This document shows, in pieces, positions 23,947 through 32,572 of a DNA stretch of 64,000 nucleotides. Where the stretch lies: NCBI GenBank assembly GCA_028279945.1, contig JANQMT010000078.1, positions 113,029-177,028 of the forward strand, written 5' to 3'. The notes below the pieces were generated by a model. It did not search any database, was not told the DNA's origin, and was given only the letters and a program-made list of their open reading frames with translations. Source of the DNA: JAKSCF01 sp028279945. Lineage in GTDB: Bacteria > Bacillota > Clostridia > Peptostreptococcales > JAAYPU01. Numbering within the stretch: position 1 is the stretch's first letter; each line of letters begins with the position of its first letter. A program made the translations under genes and the position numbers.

Positions 23947-24906
23947 TTATGGATTTACCACATTGACAGGATTTCCATTAATAAATTCTTTAAGATTATT
24001 AACTGCCACATCCATTAGTCTCGCTCTTGCTTCTTTTGGCGCCCACGATATATGGGGAGTAATGATGCAGTTTGGCGCCTTCATAAGGACATTACTCATA
24101 GGTGCAGGTTCTACGGACAGAACATCTAATCCTGCACCGGCAACTTTTCCACTGACTAATGCTTCAAACAAATCTTCCTCAACAATAAGGGGTCCTCTTG
24201 CATTATTAATAATCATTACACCGTCTTTCATTTTTGCAATATTATCTTTGTTGATAATCCCTTTTGTGCTTTCAAAAAGAGGGCAGTGCAATGAGATAAC
24301 ATCCGATTCTCTGAATAGCTCATCTAATTCAACGTATTTAAGGGTATCCGTTTCTAAGCTTTTGTTAGGATACTCATCATATGCTACTACCTTCATTCCC
24401 AACGCTTGTGCTATTTTCGAGGTTGCATAGCCTATCTTTCCAAGTCCAATAATGCCCATTGTTTTATCAGCTAGTTCAATTAACGGATAGTCCCAAAAGC
24501 ACCAATCAATACTTTTGTCCCAAGCACCTTCTTTTACTCTTCTGTCATGATGCCCAATATGGTGACAGAGTTCTAAGAGCAAAGCAATTGCATATTGTGC
24601 AACAGCATGTGTCCCGTATGTCGGAACGTTGCATACTACGATTCCCTTTTCCTTTGCAGCGTCAACATCTACCACATTATACCCGGTAGACAGCATACCA
24701 ATGAATTTTAAATTAGGTGCTTTCTCAATGGTTTCTCTCGTTATGGGGGTTTTATTGGTGTATACATAGTCGGCATCACCAATTGTTTCTAATGTCCTAT
24801 CAAAGCTAGTTCTATCATGAACCACTAAGTCCCCTAATTTTTTCAATTCATCCCATGACAGGTCCCCAGGATTTTCAACATAACCATCTAATACAACGAT
24901 TTTCAT
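23947..24906 (-). CDS. D-2-hydroxyacid dehydrogenase (hydroxypyruvate/glycerate type)
   Basis: A 319-residue NAD(P)-dependent reductase. The nucleotide motif is MGIIGLGKIGYATSKIAQAL; the catalytic triad reads as Arg in IINNARGPLIVEE, Glu in AGLDVLSVEP and His in ITPHISWAPKEA. The protein closely resembles glycerate dehydrogenases (HprA) in length and in the GYNVVDVDAAKEKGIVVCNV segment. In this cluster it should reduce hydroxypyruvate to D-glycerate for the next enzyme, glycerate kinase. Strong GAAAGGAG ribosome site. Specificity among glyoxylate, hydroxypyruvate and other 2-oxo acids is unproven. Confidence 0.9.
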   Translation of the reverse strand: MKIVVLDGYVENPGDLSWDELKKLGDLVVHDRTSFDRTLETIGDADYVYTNKTPITRETIEKAPNLKFIGMLSTGYNVVDVDAAKEKGIVVCNVPTYGTHAVAQYAIALLLELCHHIGHHDRRVKEGAWDKSIDWCFWDYPLIELADKTMGIIGLGKIGYATSKIAQALGMKVVAYDEYPNKSLETDTLKYVELDELFRESDVISLHCPLFESTKGIINKDNIAKMKDGVMIINNARGPLIVEEDLFEALVSGKVAGAGLDVLSVEPAPMSNVLMKAPNCIITPHISWAPKEARARLMDVAVNNLKEFINGNPVNVVNP

Positions 24907-24938
24907 AATACACTTCTCCTTTCATGTTATTCATTTTC

Positions 24939-26075
24939 CTACATTACCTTTAATAACCTAATGATGTCTTCGGTAGTTTTTAATAAATTATATTTTGATT
25001 TGGCTTTTGATATGGAAAAATCTTCAGGTTTTCTGTTAATGCTGAATGTTGCCGTGATTCCATTTTTATATATGCCGTCTATGTGATCGTCAATACACCC
25101 AACAATTGCAATGACAGGTATTTTATAGCCCGAAGCGATTTTGGCTATTCCGATGGGTACTTTTCCTCTGGTTGTCTGACTATCGATTTTGCCTTCACCG
25201 GTAATGACCAAATCTGAATCCTTTAAATGTGTTTCAAAGTCCGTATATTCCATTATCATTTCTATTCCCGGTCTTAACTGAGCATTCAATATGGATACCA
25301 GCCCTGCAGCAACGCCTCCTGCAGCACCTGCGCCTTTAATTTTTTGTACATCAAGGCCTGTTATTTTTTGGATCACTGCTGCATAGTTTTTTAGATTACT
25401 ATCCAGTATTTCGATCATTTGATTATCGGCACCTTTTTGGGGTGCATAAACATGTGCCGCGCCGTTTAACCCGAATAAAGGATTGTCAATATCGCAGGCA
25501 ACCTCTATTATACAATTCTTGATTCGATTATCCAGTTTAGAAGTATTGATTTCATTTAATCCACCTAATCCTTCACCATCCAATGATATTTTTTTCAAGC
25601 CGAAATCTAAAAAATCAACACCTAAAGCATTTAACATGCCTATCCCGCCGTCATTGGTGCAACTTCCTCCAAGACCTATTATGATCTTTTGACAACCTTT
25701 GTCCAATGCATCTTTGATCATCATTCCCACACCATAGGTTGATGTTTTCATAGGGTTTTTTTTTGTTTCTACAAGCGATAAACCTGCCGCTTGTGCTAAT
25801 TCAATAACTGCAGTTCGTCCATCATTGATAATACAATAATACGCCTCTATGTCCTCAAAAAAAGGTCCTTTTACGTTAACATATATTTTTTCACCACCGA
25901 CAGATTCTAAAAATGCATCTACGGTACCTTCTCCGCCATCAGCAATAGGAATGGCTTTTACATCAACTGATCCCATAATATTAATGATTGCTTCATTCAT
26001 AATATGACATACTTCAATAGATGAAAGCGTTCCTTTAAATGAATCACTGGATATGAGTATTTTGTTAATATTCAT
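24939..26075 (-). CDS. glxK: Glycerate kinase, type I
   Basis: A 378-residue GK-I family kinase (GlxK/GarK), which phosphorylates D-glycerate, usually to 2-phosphoglycerate. It starts with ILISSDSFKGTLSSIEVCHI, has the family blocks IADGGEGTVDAFLESVGG and IIGLGGSCTNDGGIGMLNALG, and ends in DLVITGEGKIDSQTTRGKVP. Length is normal for the family. It links the hydroxypyruvate/glycerate branch of this cluster to glycolysis. The gene lies 32 bases after the dhaL-type gene coding end upstream and 33 bases before the dehydrogenase, inside one transcription unit. Confidence 0.93.
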   Translation of the reverse strand: MNINKILISSDSFKGTLSSIEVCHIMNEAIINIMGSVDVKAIPIADGGEGTVDAFLESVGGEKIYVNVKGPFFEDIEAYYCIINDGRTAVIELAQAAGLSLVETKKNPMKTSTYGVGMMIKDALDKGCQKIIIGLGGSCTNDGGIGMLNALGVDFLDFGLKKISLDGEGLGGLNEINTSKLDNRIKNCIIEVACDIDNPLFGLNGAAHVYAPQKGADNQMIEILDSNLKNYAAVIQKITGLDVQKIKGAGAAGGVAAGLVSILNAQLRPGIEMIMEYTDFETHLKDSDLVITGEGKIDSQTTRGKVPIGIAKIASGYKIPVIAIVGCIDDHIDGIYKNGITATFSINRKPEDFSISKAKSKYNLLKTTEDIIRLLKVM

Positions 26076-26096
26076 GTATATTGTACCCCTTTATTT

Positions 26097-26732
26097 TTAT
26101 GGTTTAAATTTTTCAACAATTCCAGTAAAGATGACGCCTATTGCAGTCGCACCTGCATCCGGATGATTAAGGCTTCTTTCTCCCAGATAGGTAGCTCGCC
26201 CCTTAGTTGCAATCATAGTCTTGGTTTTCTCGCCTCCCAGCACCGCTTCTTTTGCACTTTTTTCCATGGATGAGATAAGTGTTTCATTATTCATAGCACT
26301 TGCCTTTAAAGATTCCACTGCCGGTATTAACGCATCCAGGAGGGTTTTATCTCCCAATTTAGCGCCGCCTCTTGCTTGAATCCCGTCAACTGCGGATTGA
26401 AGCATCTCACTTAATTCAAGGAGGTTGAGTTCCTCTTTCCCTTTAGCGTATTTAGCTGCACTTCTAAATGCTGATCCCCAGATTGGTCCGGAAGCACCAC
26501 CGCAATACTCCGTAATAATCATGCTGCAATCTTTTAAAAATGCTCCAATATTATCCTTTGAAAGCTCGTTCCACTCTTTTTTTACTTGCTTAAAACCTTT
26601 TGATAACGACATACCAAAGTCTCCGTCTCCTGCAACTGAATCCAGTTCACAGAAATACACCTGGTTTTCAATAATAATGTCTGACATCATATCAATTATT
26701 GATATGATGTCCTTTGTAACTAATGTATTCAC
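26097..26732 (-). CDS. dhaL: Dihydroxyacetone kinase ADP-binding subunit DhaL
   Basis: A 211-residue helical-barrel protein that holds the nucleotide in two-subunit dihydroxyacetone kinases. The Asp motif for Mg-nucleotide is ELDSVAGDGDFGMSLSKGFK; SGPIWGSAFRSAAKY and KTKMIATKGRATYLGERSLN HPDAGA-type end (split here for length) are typical. Starts at GTG behind a GGAGG site. It is paired with dhaK upstream (28 bases). No DhaM phosphoryl-transfer subunit is in this window, so it is open whether phosphate comes from PTS via a distant dhaM or from ATP. Confidence 0.92.
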   Translation of the reverse strand: MNTLVTKDIISIIDMMSDIIIENQVYFCELDSVAGDGDFGMSLSKGFKQVKKEWNELSKDNIGAFLKDCSMIITEYCGGASGPIWGSAFRSAAKYAKGKEELNLLELSEMLQSAVDGIQARGGAKLGDKTLLDALIPAVESLKASAMNNETLISSMEKSAKEAVLGGEKTKTMIATKGRATYLGERSLNHPDAGATAIGVIFTGIVEKFKP

Positions 26733-26760
26733 TTTTTTTCCTCCATCTTACATAAAAGAG

Positions 26761-27756
26761 TTATATTTTTATGGCCGGTGTATCTACCGGCGCATCCAGT
26801 AATTCTCTTGTTTCTGCATCCAACTTTAACATAGTGATTGAAGCTCCGGCCATATCAATTGATGTCATATAATTACCAACCATTGTTTTATAGATTTTAA
26901 CACCATAGTTTTCAATTTCTTTACTTACCGAATTATTGAACAGATACAGTTCTTGCAGCGGTGTTCCTCCAAGTCCGTTTACCAGAAGTACTATTTCGTC
27001 ACCACGGTTAAATGGCAGATCTTCCATAAGCATCTTCACTTGTCTTTTTGCCAGTTCATCAGCCGTAGCAATTTTTTCTCTTGCTATTCCTGGCTCACCA
27101 TGTATACCCACACCGAATTCTATTTCGTTATCTTCCAACTTAAATGTTGGTGTTCCTTTAGCAGGTACTGTGCATGATGTTAATGCAAATCCAATTGTTC
27201 TTACATTTGCTATGACTTTTTCTGCTATTCTTTTTACTTCCGCAAGTTCTTTCCCCTGCTCTGCAGCTGCTCCGGCAATCTTATGTACCAGTACGGTACC
27301 TGCCACACCTCTTCTTCCAACTGTATAGAGACTATCCTTAACTGCTATGTCATCATTCACATATACCTTTTCAACGGTTATATCGTCATCCTCAAATGCC
27401 ATTTCTGCTGCGGTATCAAAATTCATGCAATCTCCTGAATAGTTCTTAATAATCAGCAGTGTACCCTTGCTGGATTCGGTATCAAGAATTGCATTGTATA
27501 CCTGTATAGTTGACGGTGATGCAAACACATCTCCGCATACGGCTGCATCCAACATTCCTGTTCCGACGAATCCTCCATGTGCCGGCTCATGTCCGCTTCC
27601 TCCGCCGCTGATCAGGGTTACCTTATCCTTGTTCAAGTTTTTTCTTTTTATTATTTTATATTTTTTGTTGAAAACAATTTTGTCGGAATGTGCTTTCTCG
27701 ATACCCTCACACATTTCTATTACAACGTCTTCAACTTGATTCATTATTTTTTTCAT
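26761..27756 (-). CDS. dhaK: Dihydroxyacetone kinase substrate-binding subunit DhaK
   Basis: A 331-residue protein that binds dihydroxyacetone covalently through a His as a hemiaminal. The nucleotide-like loop TLISGGGSGHEPAHGGFVGT, the GDVFASPSTIQVYNAI block and the catalytic-His segment FGVGIHGEPGIAREKI are present. Ribosome site GGGAGGGTG. With DhaL it makes dihydroxyacetone phosphate. It follows the glycerol dehydrogenase gene by 17 bases, a common pairing: the dehydrogenase supplies dihydroxyacetone. Length is a little under that of E. coli DhaK but complete. Confidence 0.94.
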   Translation of the reverse strand: MKKIMNQVEDVVIEMCEGIEKAHSDKIVFNKKYKIIKRKNLNKDKVTLISGGGSGHEPAHGGFVGTGMLDAAVCGDVFASPSTIQVYNAILDTESSKGTLLIIKNYSGDCMNFDTAAEMAFEDDDITVEKVYVNDDIAVKDSLYTVGRRGVAGTVLVHKIAGAAAEQGKELAEVKRIAEKVIANVRTIGFALTSCTVPAKGTPTFKLEDNEIEFGVGIHGEPGIAREKIATADELAKRQVKMLMEDLPFNRGDEIVLLVNGLGGTPLQELYLFNNSVSKEIENYGVKIYKTMVGNYMTSIDMAGASITMLKLDAETRELLDAPVDTPAIKI

Positions 27757-27773
27757 TCTTTCACCCTCCCATA

Positions 27774-28856
27774 TTATTGCCCTAGTTTATCGGCGGCCAA
27801 TATCGCTGCATATACCATTTCAGGCGTCACTGGGAATGGCATATTGTGAATGGTTTCTCCTTCGGCACATGATGCTATGGCTACAGGCATTAGTTTTTCT
27901 TGCGAATTATCAGTGATGCCTAAATCCTTTAAGCATGTTGGCAGTCCTACAGATTTACAATAATCAATGACTTGATTGATTTCTGACGATGGTGCATTTT
28001 CTAATACCAAATGTACTAATGTTCCAAAGGATACTTTCTCTCCATGAAAGAAATGATGGGTTTCTTCCAATACGGTCAAACCATCGTGTATGGCATGTGC
28101 TGCTGCAAGCCCGCTGCTCTCAAAGCCTAATCCGCTTAATAAGATGTTAGCTTCTACGATATTTTCCAATGCTTGTGTTACCACATTAGAATCACAGGCT
28201 GCTTTAGCTTTAACGGAATCTTCAAGAAGCGTTTCGTAACATAATTTTGCTGCTGCCAAAGCTGTTTTTGTGCTTTTGCCTCCCGGTATATTGTTTGCTA
28301 ATGATCTTTCACATGATCTTGCTTCGAAATAAGTTGCTAATGCATCTCCCATTCCTGCAACCAAAAATCTTGTAGGTGCCTTTGCAATAATATCTACATC
28401 TACCAATACCAGATCAGGATTTTTACCAAAGAACATATACTCATCAAATTGACCGTCTTCTGTGTAGAGTACTGCTAATGAACTGCATGGTGCATCCGTA
28501 GATGCGATTGTCGGAACAACTATTACCGGTTTTTTCTCATGATACCCTAGTGTTTTAGCAGTATCCAATGCTTTTCCTCCACCTAGTCCTACGATAACGT
28601 CACAGTTGTTCTTCTCAGCTATTTCTCTAATTCTTGCTACTTCTACCTTTGAGCATTCTCCTCTGAATCCGCAGCTTACAAGCGTAAAGGCGTCCTTTTT
28701 CATGGCTTCATCTAATTGCGTTTGTACTCTAGCCTGATCGTCATTGTGTGCGACCAGTAAGGCTTTGTTTCCATATGCTTTTACATATTCTCCCAAATTA
28801 TTGAGTTCTCCTTCGCCTTGTACGTATTTAGATGGTGAAATAAGTATTTTTTTCAT
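27774..28856 (-). CDS. gldA: Glycerol dehydrogenase-type metal-dependent alcohol dehydrogenase
   Basis: A 360-residue member of the iron/zinc alcohol dehydrogenase family. The NAD motif is VIVGLGGGKALDTAKTLGY; metal ligands fit GMGDALATYFEAR (Asp), LAAAHAIHDGL (His) and FHGEKVSFGTLV (His). It is closest in pattern to GldA, which oxidises glycerol to dihydroxyacetone or reduces hydroxyacetone. The ATG at 28856 has GGAGG six bases upstream; the GTG two codons earlier overlaps that site. First gene of the cluster after a mapped promoter and a repeat that may bind the IclR regulator. Confidence 0.9.
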   Translation of the reverse strand: MKKILISPSKYVQGEGELNNLGEYVKAYGNKALLVAHNDDQARVQTQLDEAMKKDAFTLVSCGFRGECSKVEVARIREIAEKNNCDVIVGLGGGKALDTAKTLGYHEKKPVIVVPTIASTDAPCSSLAVLYTEDGQFDEYMFFGKNPDLVLVDVDIIAKAPTRFLVAGMGDALATYFEARSCERSLANNIPGGKSTKTALAAAKLCYETLLEDSVKAKAACDSNVVTQALENIVEANILLSGLGFESSGLAAAHAIHDGLTVLEETHHFFHGEKVSFGTLVHLVLENAPSSEINQVIDYCKSVGLPTCLKDLGITDNSQEKLMPVAIASCAEGETIHNMPFPVTPEMVYAAILAADKLGQ

Positions 28857-28877
28857 AAGCACCCTCCTTAAAATTTT

Positions 28878-28910
28878 AAATTATATTTCACATAGTAAAA
28901 TCATATTTCA
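28878..28910. promoter_or_regulatory. Pair of 13-bp direct repeats, possible IclR operator
   Basis: AAATTATATTTCA (28878-28890) and AAATCATATTTCA (28898-28910) match at 12 of 13 positions with a 20-base period. They sit just downstream of the -10 box, at the likely transcript start of the gldA-dha-gcl cluster. Confidence 0.5.
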
Positions 28911-28913
28911 TTT

Positions 28914-28941
28914 AATATAATTCTATCATTGCCTGATGCAA
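28914..28941 (-). promoter_or_regulatory. Promoter of the gldA-dhaKL-glxK-gcl cluster
   Basis: Minus strand TTGCAT (28936-28941), 16-base spacer, TATATT (28914-28919). Fair match to sigma-A; about 58 bases before the gldA start. Confidence 0.6.
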
Positions 28942-29025
28942 AAATCAATAATAATTTAATACAATGTTTATGACAATCATTACGACACTTTATCATAATT
29001 GACTAATAATATTTAAATGCAACCA

Positions 29026-29054
29026 ATAAAATAAGGTGTCAAATTAGACACCTT
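29026..29054 (-). terminator. Intrinsic terminator of the IclR-type gene
   Basis: AAGGTGTC and GACACCTT pair over 8 bp around a 6-base loop; on the minus strand followed by ATTTTATT. It separates the regulator transcript from the catabolic promoter. Confidence 0.75.
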
Positions 29055-29080
29055 TATATATACATTTATTTATTAACAGA

Positions 29081-29875
29081 TTATGGTTCCTGCCTTTTAT
29101 CAACAAATCCCAAAATTTTTGATATTTCCTTACTCACTTTTAATAATTCCTTTTTTATATTCTCCAGTGTATCTTCTGTCATTCTTGAGCTGGGTCCCGA
29201 AACACTGATAGAAGCAATAATTTTACCGGAAAAATTTCTTAGAGGTGCTGCTATGCATTTTGCACCTATTTCGCATTCCTCATTATCATATGAATAGCCG
29301 CGTTCTTTGATGATGGCTAATTCTTTATTCAGCTCTTGGATATCGGTTATGGTATTTTCGGTCAGTTTTTCTAAAGGTCCGCTGTCACTGAATATTTTTT
29401 CCTTTTCTTCATCGGATAGCTCTGATAAAAATACTTTTCCAACACCCGTGCAATACAAAGGTGCTCTATAGCCTATTCGTTGGAAGCTCTTTACCATTTT
29501 ATCGGATCCTTCGCATTTATCCACATACACAGCCATATTATTCTCCATTATTACAAAACTGGCAGTCTCACCTGTTTTATTGGCTAAAAGTTTTAAGTAG
29601 GGGTAAACGATTCTGCTGATACTGAACTGCTCATGCATTAAATCCGTCAAATATTTTAGCTTTAAAGTTAAATAATACTTAGAGCTTTCTTCATCTTTTC
29701 TAACATACTCTTTATTCAATAATGTATTCAAAAATCTATAAACAGTGGGCGTAGACATGCCAAGCTTTTCTGATAATTCATTTAATCGGATGGGCTCACC
29801 ATATTTTGCCATTATCTCAATAATATCAAAAACTTTCTCTACAGATTGATTTTTCTTAAAAGATTTTTTTGTCAT
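29081..29875 (-). CDS. IclR-family regulator
   Basis: A 264-residue regulator with a winged helix (VFDIIEIMAKYGEPIRLNEL followed by SEKLGMSTPTVYRFLNTLLN) and the IclR effector domain (RAPLYCTGVGKVFLSELSDE, ending KCIAAPLRNFSGKIIASISV). ATG at 29875 has AAGGTG upstream; a GTG three codons before it overlaps that site. It sits directly upstream of the glycerol/dihydroxyacetone/glyoxylate cluster on the same strand, separated by its own terminator, so it likely controls the cluster promoter. Effector unknown; glyoxylate or a related small acid is the obvious test. Confidence 0.9.
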   Translation of the reverse strand: MTKKSFKKNQSVEKVFDIIEIMAKYGEPIRLNELSEKLGMSTPTVYRFLNTLLNKEYVRKDEESSKYYLTLKLKYLTDLMHEQFSISRIVYPYLKLLANKTGETASFVIMENNMAVYVDKCEGSDKMVKSFQRIGYRAPLYCTGVGKVFLSELSDEEKEKIFSDSGPLEKLTENTITDIQELNKELAIIKERGYSYDNEECEIGAKCIAAPLRNFSGKIIASISVSGPSSRMTEDTLENIKKELLKVSKEISKILGFVDKRQEP

Positions 29876-30072
29876 AAAACACACCTTCTAACTTTATTTC
29901 CGTTTATATCATTATATTTAATTTCAACATTAATTTCAATATATAATATGCAGGTGCTGCAATCAAAAAATCGTTGGTATAATAGGGTATCAGTACCCTT
30001 CGCCAACTAAAATTATACTCTCAGGAATCAAGCTTAAGAGCTAAAACATATATTAAACTGCTGGATATAAAT

Positions 30073-30127
30073 AAAAACCGCAGTTTATGCAAATGAAATG
30101 AATTTCACTATACTTTACCACGGTTTT
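30073..30127 (-). terminator. Probable terminator of the LysM-CAP gene
   Basis: AAAACCG and CGGTTTT bracket a smaller inner stem (GAAAT/ATTTC). On the minus strand the outer stem ends in TTTTTAT. Loop is long, so efficiency is uncertain. Confidence 0.5.
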
Positions 30128-30171
30128 CATTAAGGTTTGGTAATCTTATTCAGTTTTTTCTTTTTTTAATA

Positions 30172-30789
30172 TTATGGTCTTATAAACATTTGTGTCCAAT
30201 AAGGTGTTCCGTTTGAATTAACCGCATAACCCACACCGATTTGAGTGAAGTTAGCATTTAAAATATTCCTTCTATGCCCTGATGAATTCATCCAGCCATT
30301 CATTACTTCCGATGCACTTCTCTGGCCCATTGCAATGTTTTCACCAGCTGCAGTATATCTTATTCCAAAATTCTTGATCATATCAAATGGAGATCCATAG
30401 ATAGGTGAGTAATGAGAAAAGTATCCCATGTCTTTCATATCATTTGACTTATACCTTGCTACTCTTGAAAGCTCCCAGTTTTCCGAGAGAGGTTGCAGCC
30501 CATATTTTGCTCTTTCTACATTGACTAATCTAACGACCTCAAGCTCAAATGCTCTGCCAGAAGCTTGATCAGGTATATAGATTTTCATTCCTGGATAAAT
30601 GAGATCCGGATTTTTCAACTGCGTATTCATGTTAATGAGTTCCGTAACACCTACTTGATATTTTACTGCAATCTTCCAAAGTGTATCTCCCCACACAACG
30701 GTGTGAGTTTGAGTACTAGCTTCAGCATTTAAAGGGGTCCCTATAGAAAGGATTAAGGCGATAGCACATCCAATTAAAAGCTTTTTCAT
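30172..30789 (-). CDS. Secreted LysM-CAP domain protein (YkwD/SafA-like)
   Basis: A 205-residue exported protein. Signal peptide 1-24 (MKKLLIGCAIALILSIGTPL, cleavage after NAEA), one LysM repeat at about 28-75 (HTVVWGDTLWKIAVKYQVGV to IYPGMKIYIP) that binds peptidoglycan, then a CAP/SCP domain (VRLVNVERAKYGLQPLSENW, MGYFSHYSPIYGSPFDMI, AGENIAMGQ, SSGHRRNILN, YWTQMF). Such proteins are found in the cell wall and in spore coats of Bacilli and Clostridia; the biochemical role is not known. A TATAAT lies about 30 bases upstream of the start (minus strand). Single-gene unit. Confidence 0.92.
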   Translation of the reverse strand: MKKLLIGCAIALILSIGTPLNAEASTQTHTVVWGDTLWKIAVKYQVGVTELINMNTQLKNPDLIYPGMKIYIPDQASGRAFELEVVRLVNVERAKYGLQPLSENWELSRVARYKSNDMKDMGYFSHYSPIYGSPFDMIKNFGIRYTAAGENIAMGQRSASEVMNGWMNSSGHRRNILNANFTQIGVGYAVNSNGTPYWTQMFIRP

Positions 30790-31016
30790 TATTATCCCTC
30801 CTTTTAAATATTATAACTTATTATAAAGTATGGGTAACCCCTCAGTAATTGTAATCATGACTATATATATCCAGCTTTCAACGCTTGATTCAATGCTGAC
30901 ACTATGTTGAATATAGAAAGTTATACTTCCCATCCTCTTTCTGTTATTTGGTGTATATCATTTTCGTTGAGTACATGATTTAGATATATGAAATAATATT
31001 CCATAATAGATTACAA

Positions 31017-32354
31017 TTATATCTGCAATATCTCATTCATAATGATTTTCTTAAAAGCTTCCATATCCAGTGGATTAATAACATTAGCATTATAGCAGAT
31101 GGTTACATGCATTTTGTTGTTATTTGTAATAATACCTATATATTGCTCCATGGTATTACTGTATACCATAGGCCCGTATATTGATTTCACTGCCAGCCTG
31201 CCTTCGCTGATGGGCATTTTGATTTTGCCTAAATTTGTAAAGGTGCATGCTGTGTTGATTTTGTTCATCTTCTTTTTTCTAACCATTTTTAAAGCTGTAT
31301 CATTATCCGTTTTATTAAACATAGCAAGAACTAAAGCATCTATAAATTTCGGGTTAAATAATCCTATGACTTGAGATTCAAAAACTGATTTCTCGTTGAT
31401 TAAGCTTTTTATCTTTTTGTTAATCATTTTTGCGTTTTCCCAAAAACTTTTCTTTTCAGAATAGTCTAATTGAGGACGGACAGCTGATGCATAAAATCCA
31501 ACCGTATCTTCTGGTGTTTGAGCCATATAATCTCTGAAATTAACGGATATGGTAATGTTGTTTGAATATGATTTTGGTTTTAATAATGTCTGTTGAGCTT
31601 TTATAAAAAGCGTCACCATTGTAGAATTTACTGTAACACCATTCTTTTTAGATTCACTAATTATTTTGTGAGTATCTTCTTCAAGTAAATCCAGTGTTAT
31701 GATTTCATTTTTATGCTCTAACCAAAATTCTGTATGAATTTCATTCATCATATCATCTGTAATGGTAATATCCGTTTTCTCCACAGATTTATCAATTCTT
31801 TTCATAATAAGTTTAGTAATAAAACCATTTTTAACGCTGTCTGGTATTACGCTGTTATCGATTACGGTTAATTCTTTTTTGCAATTATCTTCCATGTCAT
31901 AATCATCTTTTATTATAATGTTAACAATGTCTTTTATCAGATAAATGAGTGAAAGACCATCACAAATGGCATGATGACAACATATGAGTAATTTGCTTTT
32001 ATGGTTATCATCCACTATATAGAATCTGATTAAAGGCCCATTCTCAATATCAAATATTTCTTTCAGCGCCTTCTTTCTGATTGCATTAATATCTTCGTCA
32101 TGATTGATCAGCCTTATATCCGGTTTCATTGTTTGTTTTATATGGTATGCGGCCTGTTTTTCTTCATTGACTAAAATGCGGCTGTTTAATAGGACATGTT
32201 TTTTCGAAGCTGTTAATAATGCGCTTTCCAATTCGGATTCTAAAATAAGTCCTTCAAAATCTACTTGTAACAAAACATTTGCATTTGGCGCTCTCATCTG
32301 AAGTCTGGCTGTTCCAAATACTTCTTTACTAAGATAATGTTTAGTATTATTCAT
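31017..32354 (-). CDS. Condensation-domain-like acyltransferase
   Basis: A 445-residue protein of the condensation/alcohol-acetyltransferase superfamily. The catalytic HHxxxDG motif is seen as CCHHAICDGLSLIYLI near residue 127. Other parts match the two-lobed fold (ISVNFRDYM near 275, ACTFTNLGKIKMP near 370). No carrier protein or adenylation domain is nearby, so it is a stand-alone acyl transferase or esterase, not a peptide synthetase. It is not operonic with SelO, which is read on the same strand 218 bases upstream. The upstream region has a palindrome-like site that shares a 14-base core with the one before the TetR gene at 36303. Confidence 0.8.
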   Translation of the reverse strand: MNNTKHYLSKEVFGTARLQMRAPNANVLLQVDFEGLILESELESALLTASKKHVLLNSRILVNEEKQAAYHIKQTMKPDIRLINHDEDINAIRKKALKEIFDIENGPLIRFYIVDDNHKSKLLICCHHAICDGLSLIYLIKDIVNIIIKDDYDMEDNCKKELTVIDNSVIPDSVKNGFITKLIMKRIDKSVEKTDITITDDMMNEIHTEFWLEHKNEIITLDLLEEDTHKIISESKKNGVTVNSTMVTLFIKAQQTLLKPKSYSNNITISVNFRDYMAQTPEDTVGFYASAVRPQLDYSEKKSFWENAKMINKKIKSLINEKSVFESQVIGLFNPKFIDALVLAMFNKTDNDTALKMVRKKKMNKINTACTFTNLGKIKMPISEGRLAVKSIYGPMVYSNTMEQYIGIITNNNKMHVTICYNANVINPLDMEAFKKIIMNEILQI

Positions 32355-32395
32355 TTAGTTACCCCCTTGAACAATGGTCAAACAGTGGTTGAAAA

Positions 32396-32415
32396 TTTAC
32401 TGACTAGTTGGTAAA
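32396..32415. promoter_or_regulatory. Candidate TetR operator, copy 1
   Basis: TTTACTGACTAGTTGGTAAA, an interrupted palindrome (TTTAC/GTAAA arms, ACTAGT centre). Core TGACTAGTTGGTAA (32401-32414) matches 12 of 14 bases with the site upstream of the TetR gene at 36303-36896. Confidence 0.55.
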
Positions 32416-32507
32416 TATATTATACATCGTTAAACTATATATGTCAATGGCTTGTTATGAACATGACTTGTTGTGAACAGAATTTACTATTTACGAGTTA
32501 TAAAAAT

Positions 32508-32530
32508 AAAAAGGGCAATTCTTTTGTTTA
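32508..32530. repeat. REP-like element remnant, reverse orientation
   Basis: AAAAAGGGCAATTCTTTTGT then TTA, a degraded reverse-orientation copy that faces the intact copy at 32543, giving an inverted pair. Confidence 0.55.
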
Positions 32531-32542
32531 AATGCTTGTTTC

Positions 32543-32572
32543 CAAACAAAAAGAACCGTCCCTTTTTGTTTA
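32543..32572. repeat. REP-like element copy
   Basis: CAAACAAAAAGAACCGTCCC then TTTTTGTTTA. It ends exactly one base before the selO stop codon complement (32573). Confidence 0.88.

Noticed and set aside
29949..30011. 20-codon plus-strand ORF starting MQVLQSKNRWYN
   Set aside because: No ribosome site and no family; overlaps the stem structure.
31017..32354. Part of a nonribosomal peptide synthetase
   Set aside because: It has only the HHxxxDG transferase fold, with no adenylation or carrier domain nearby.
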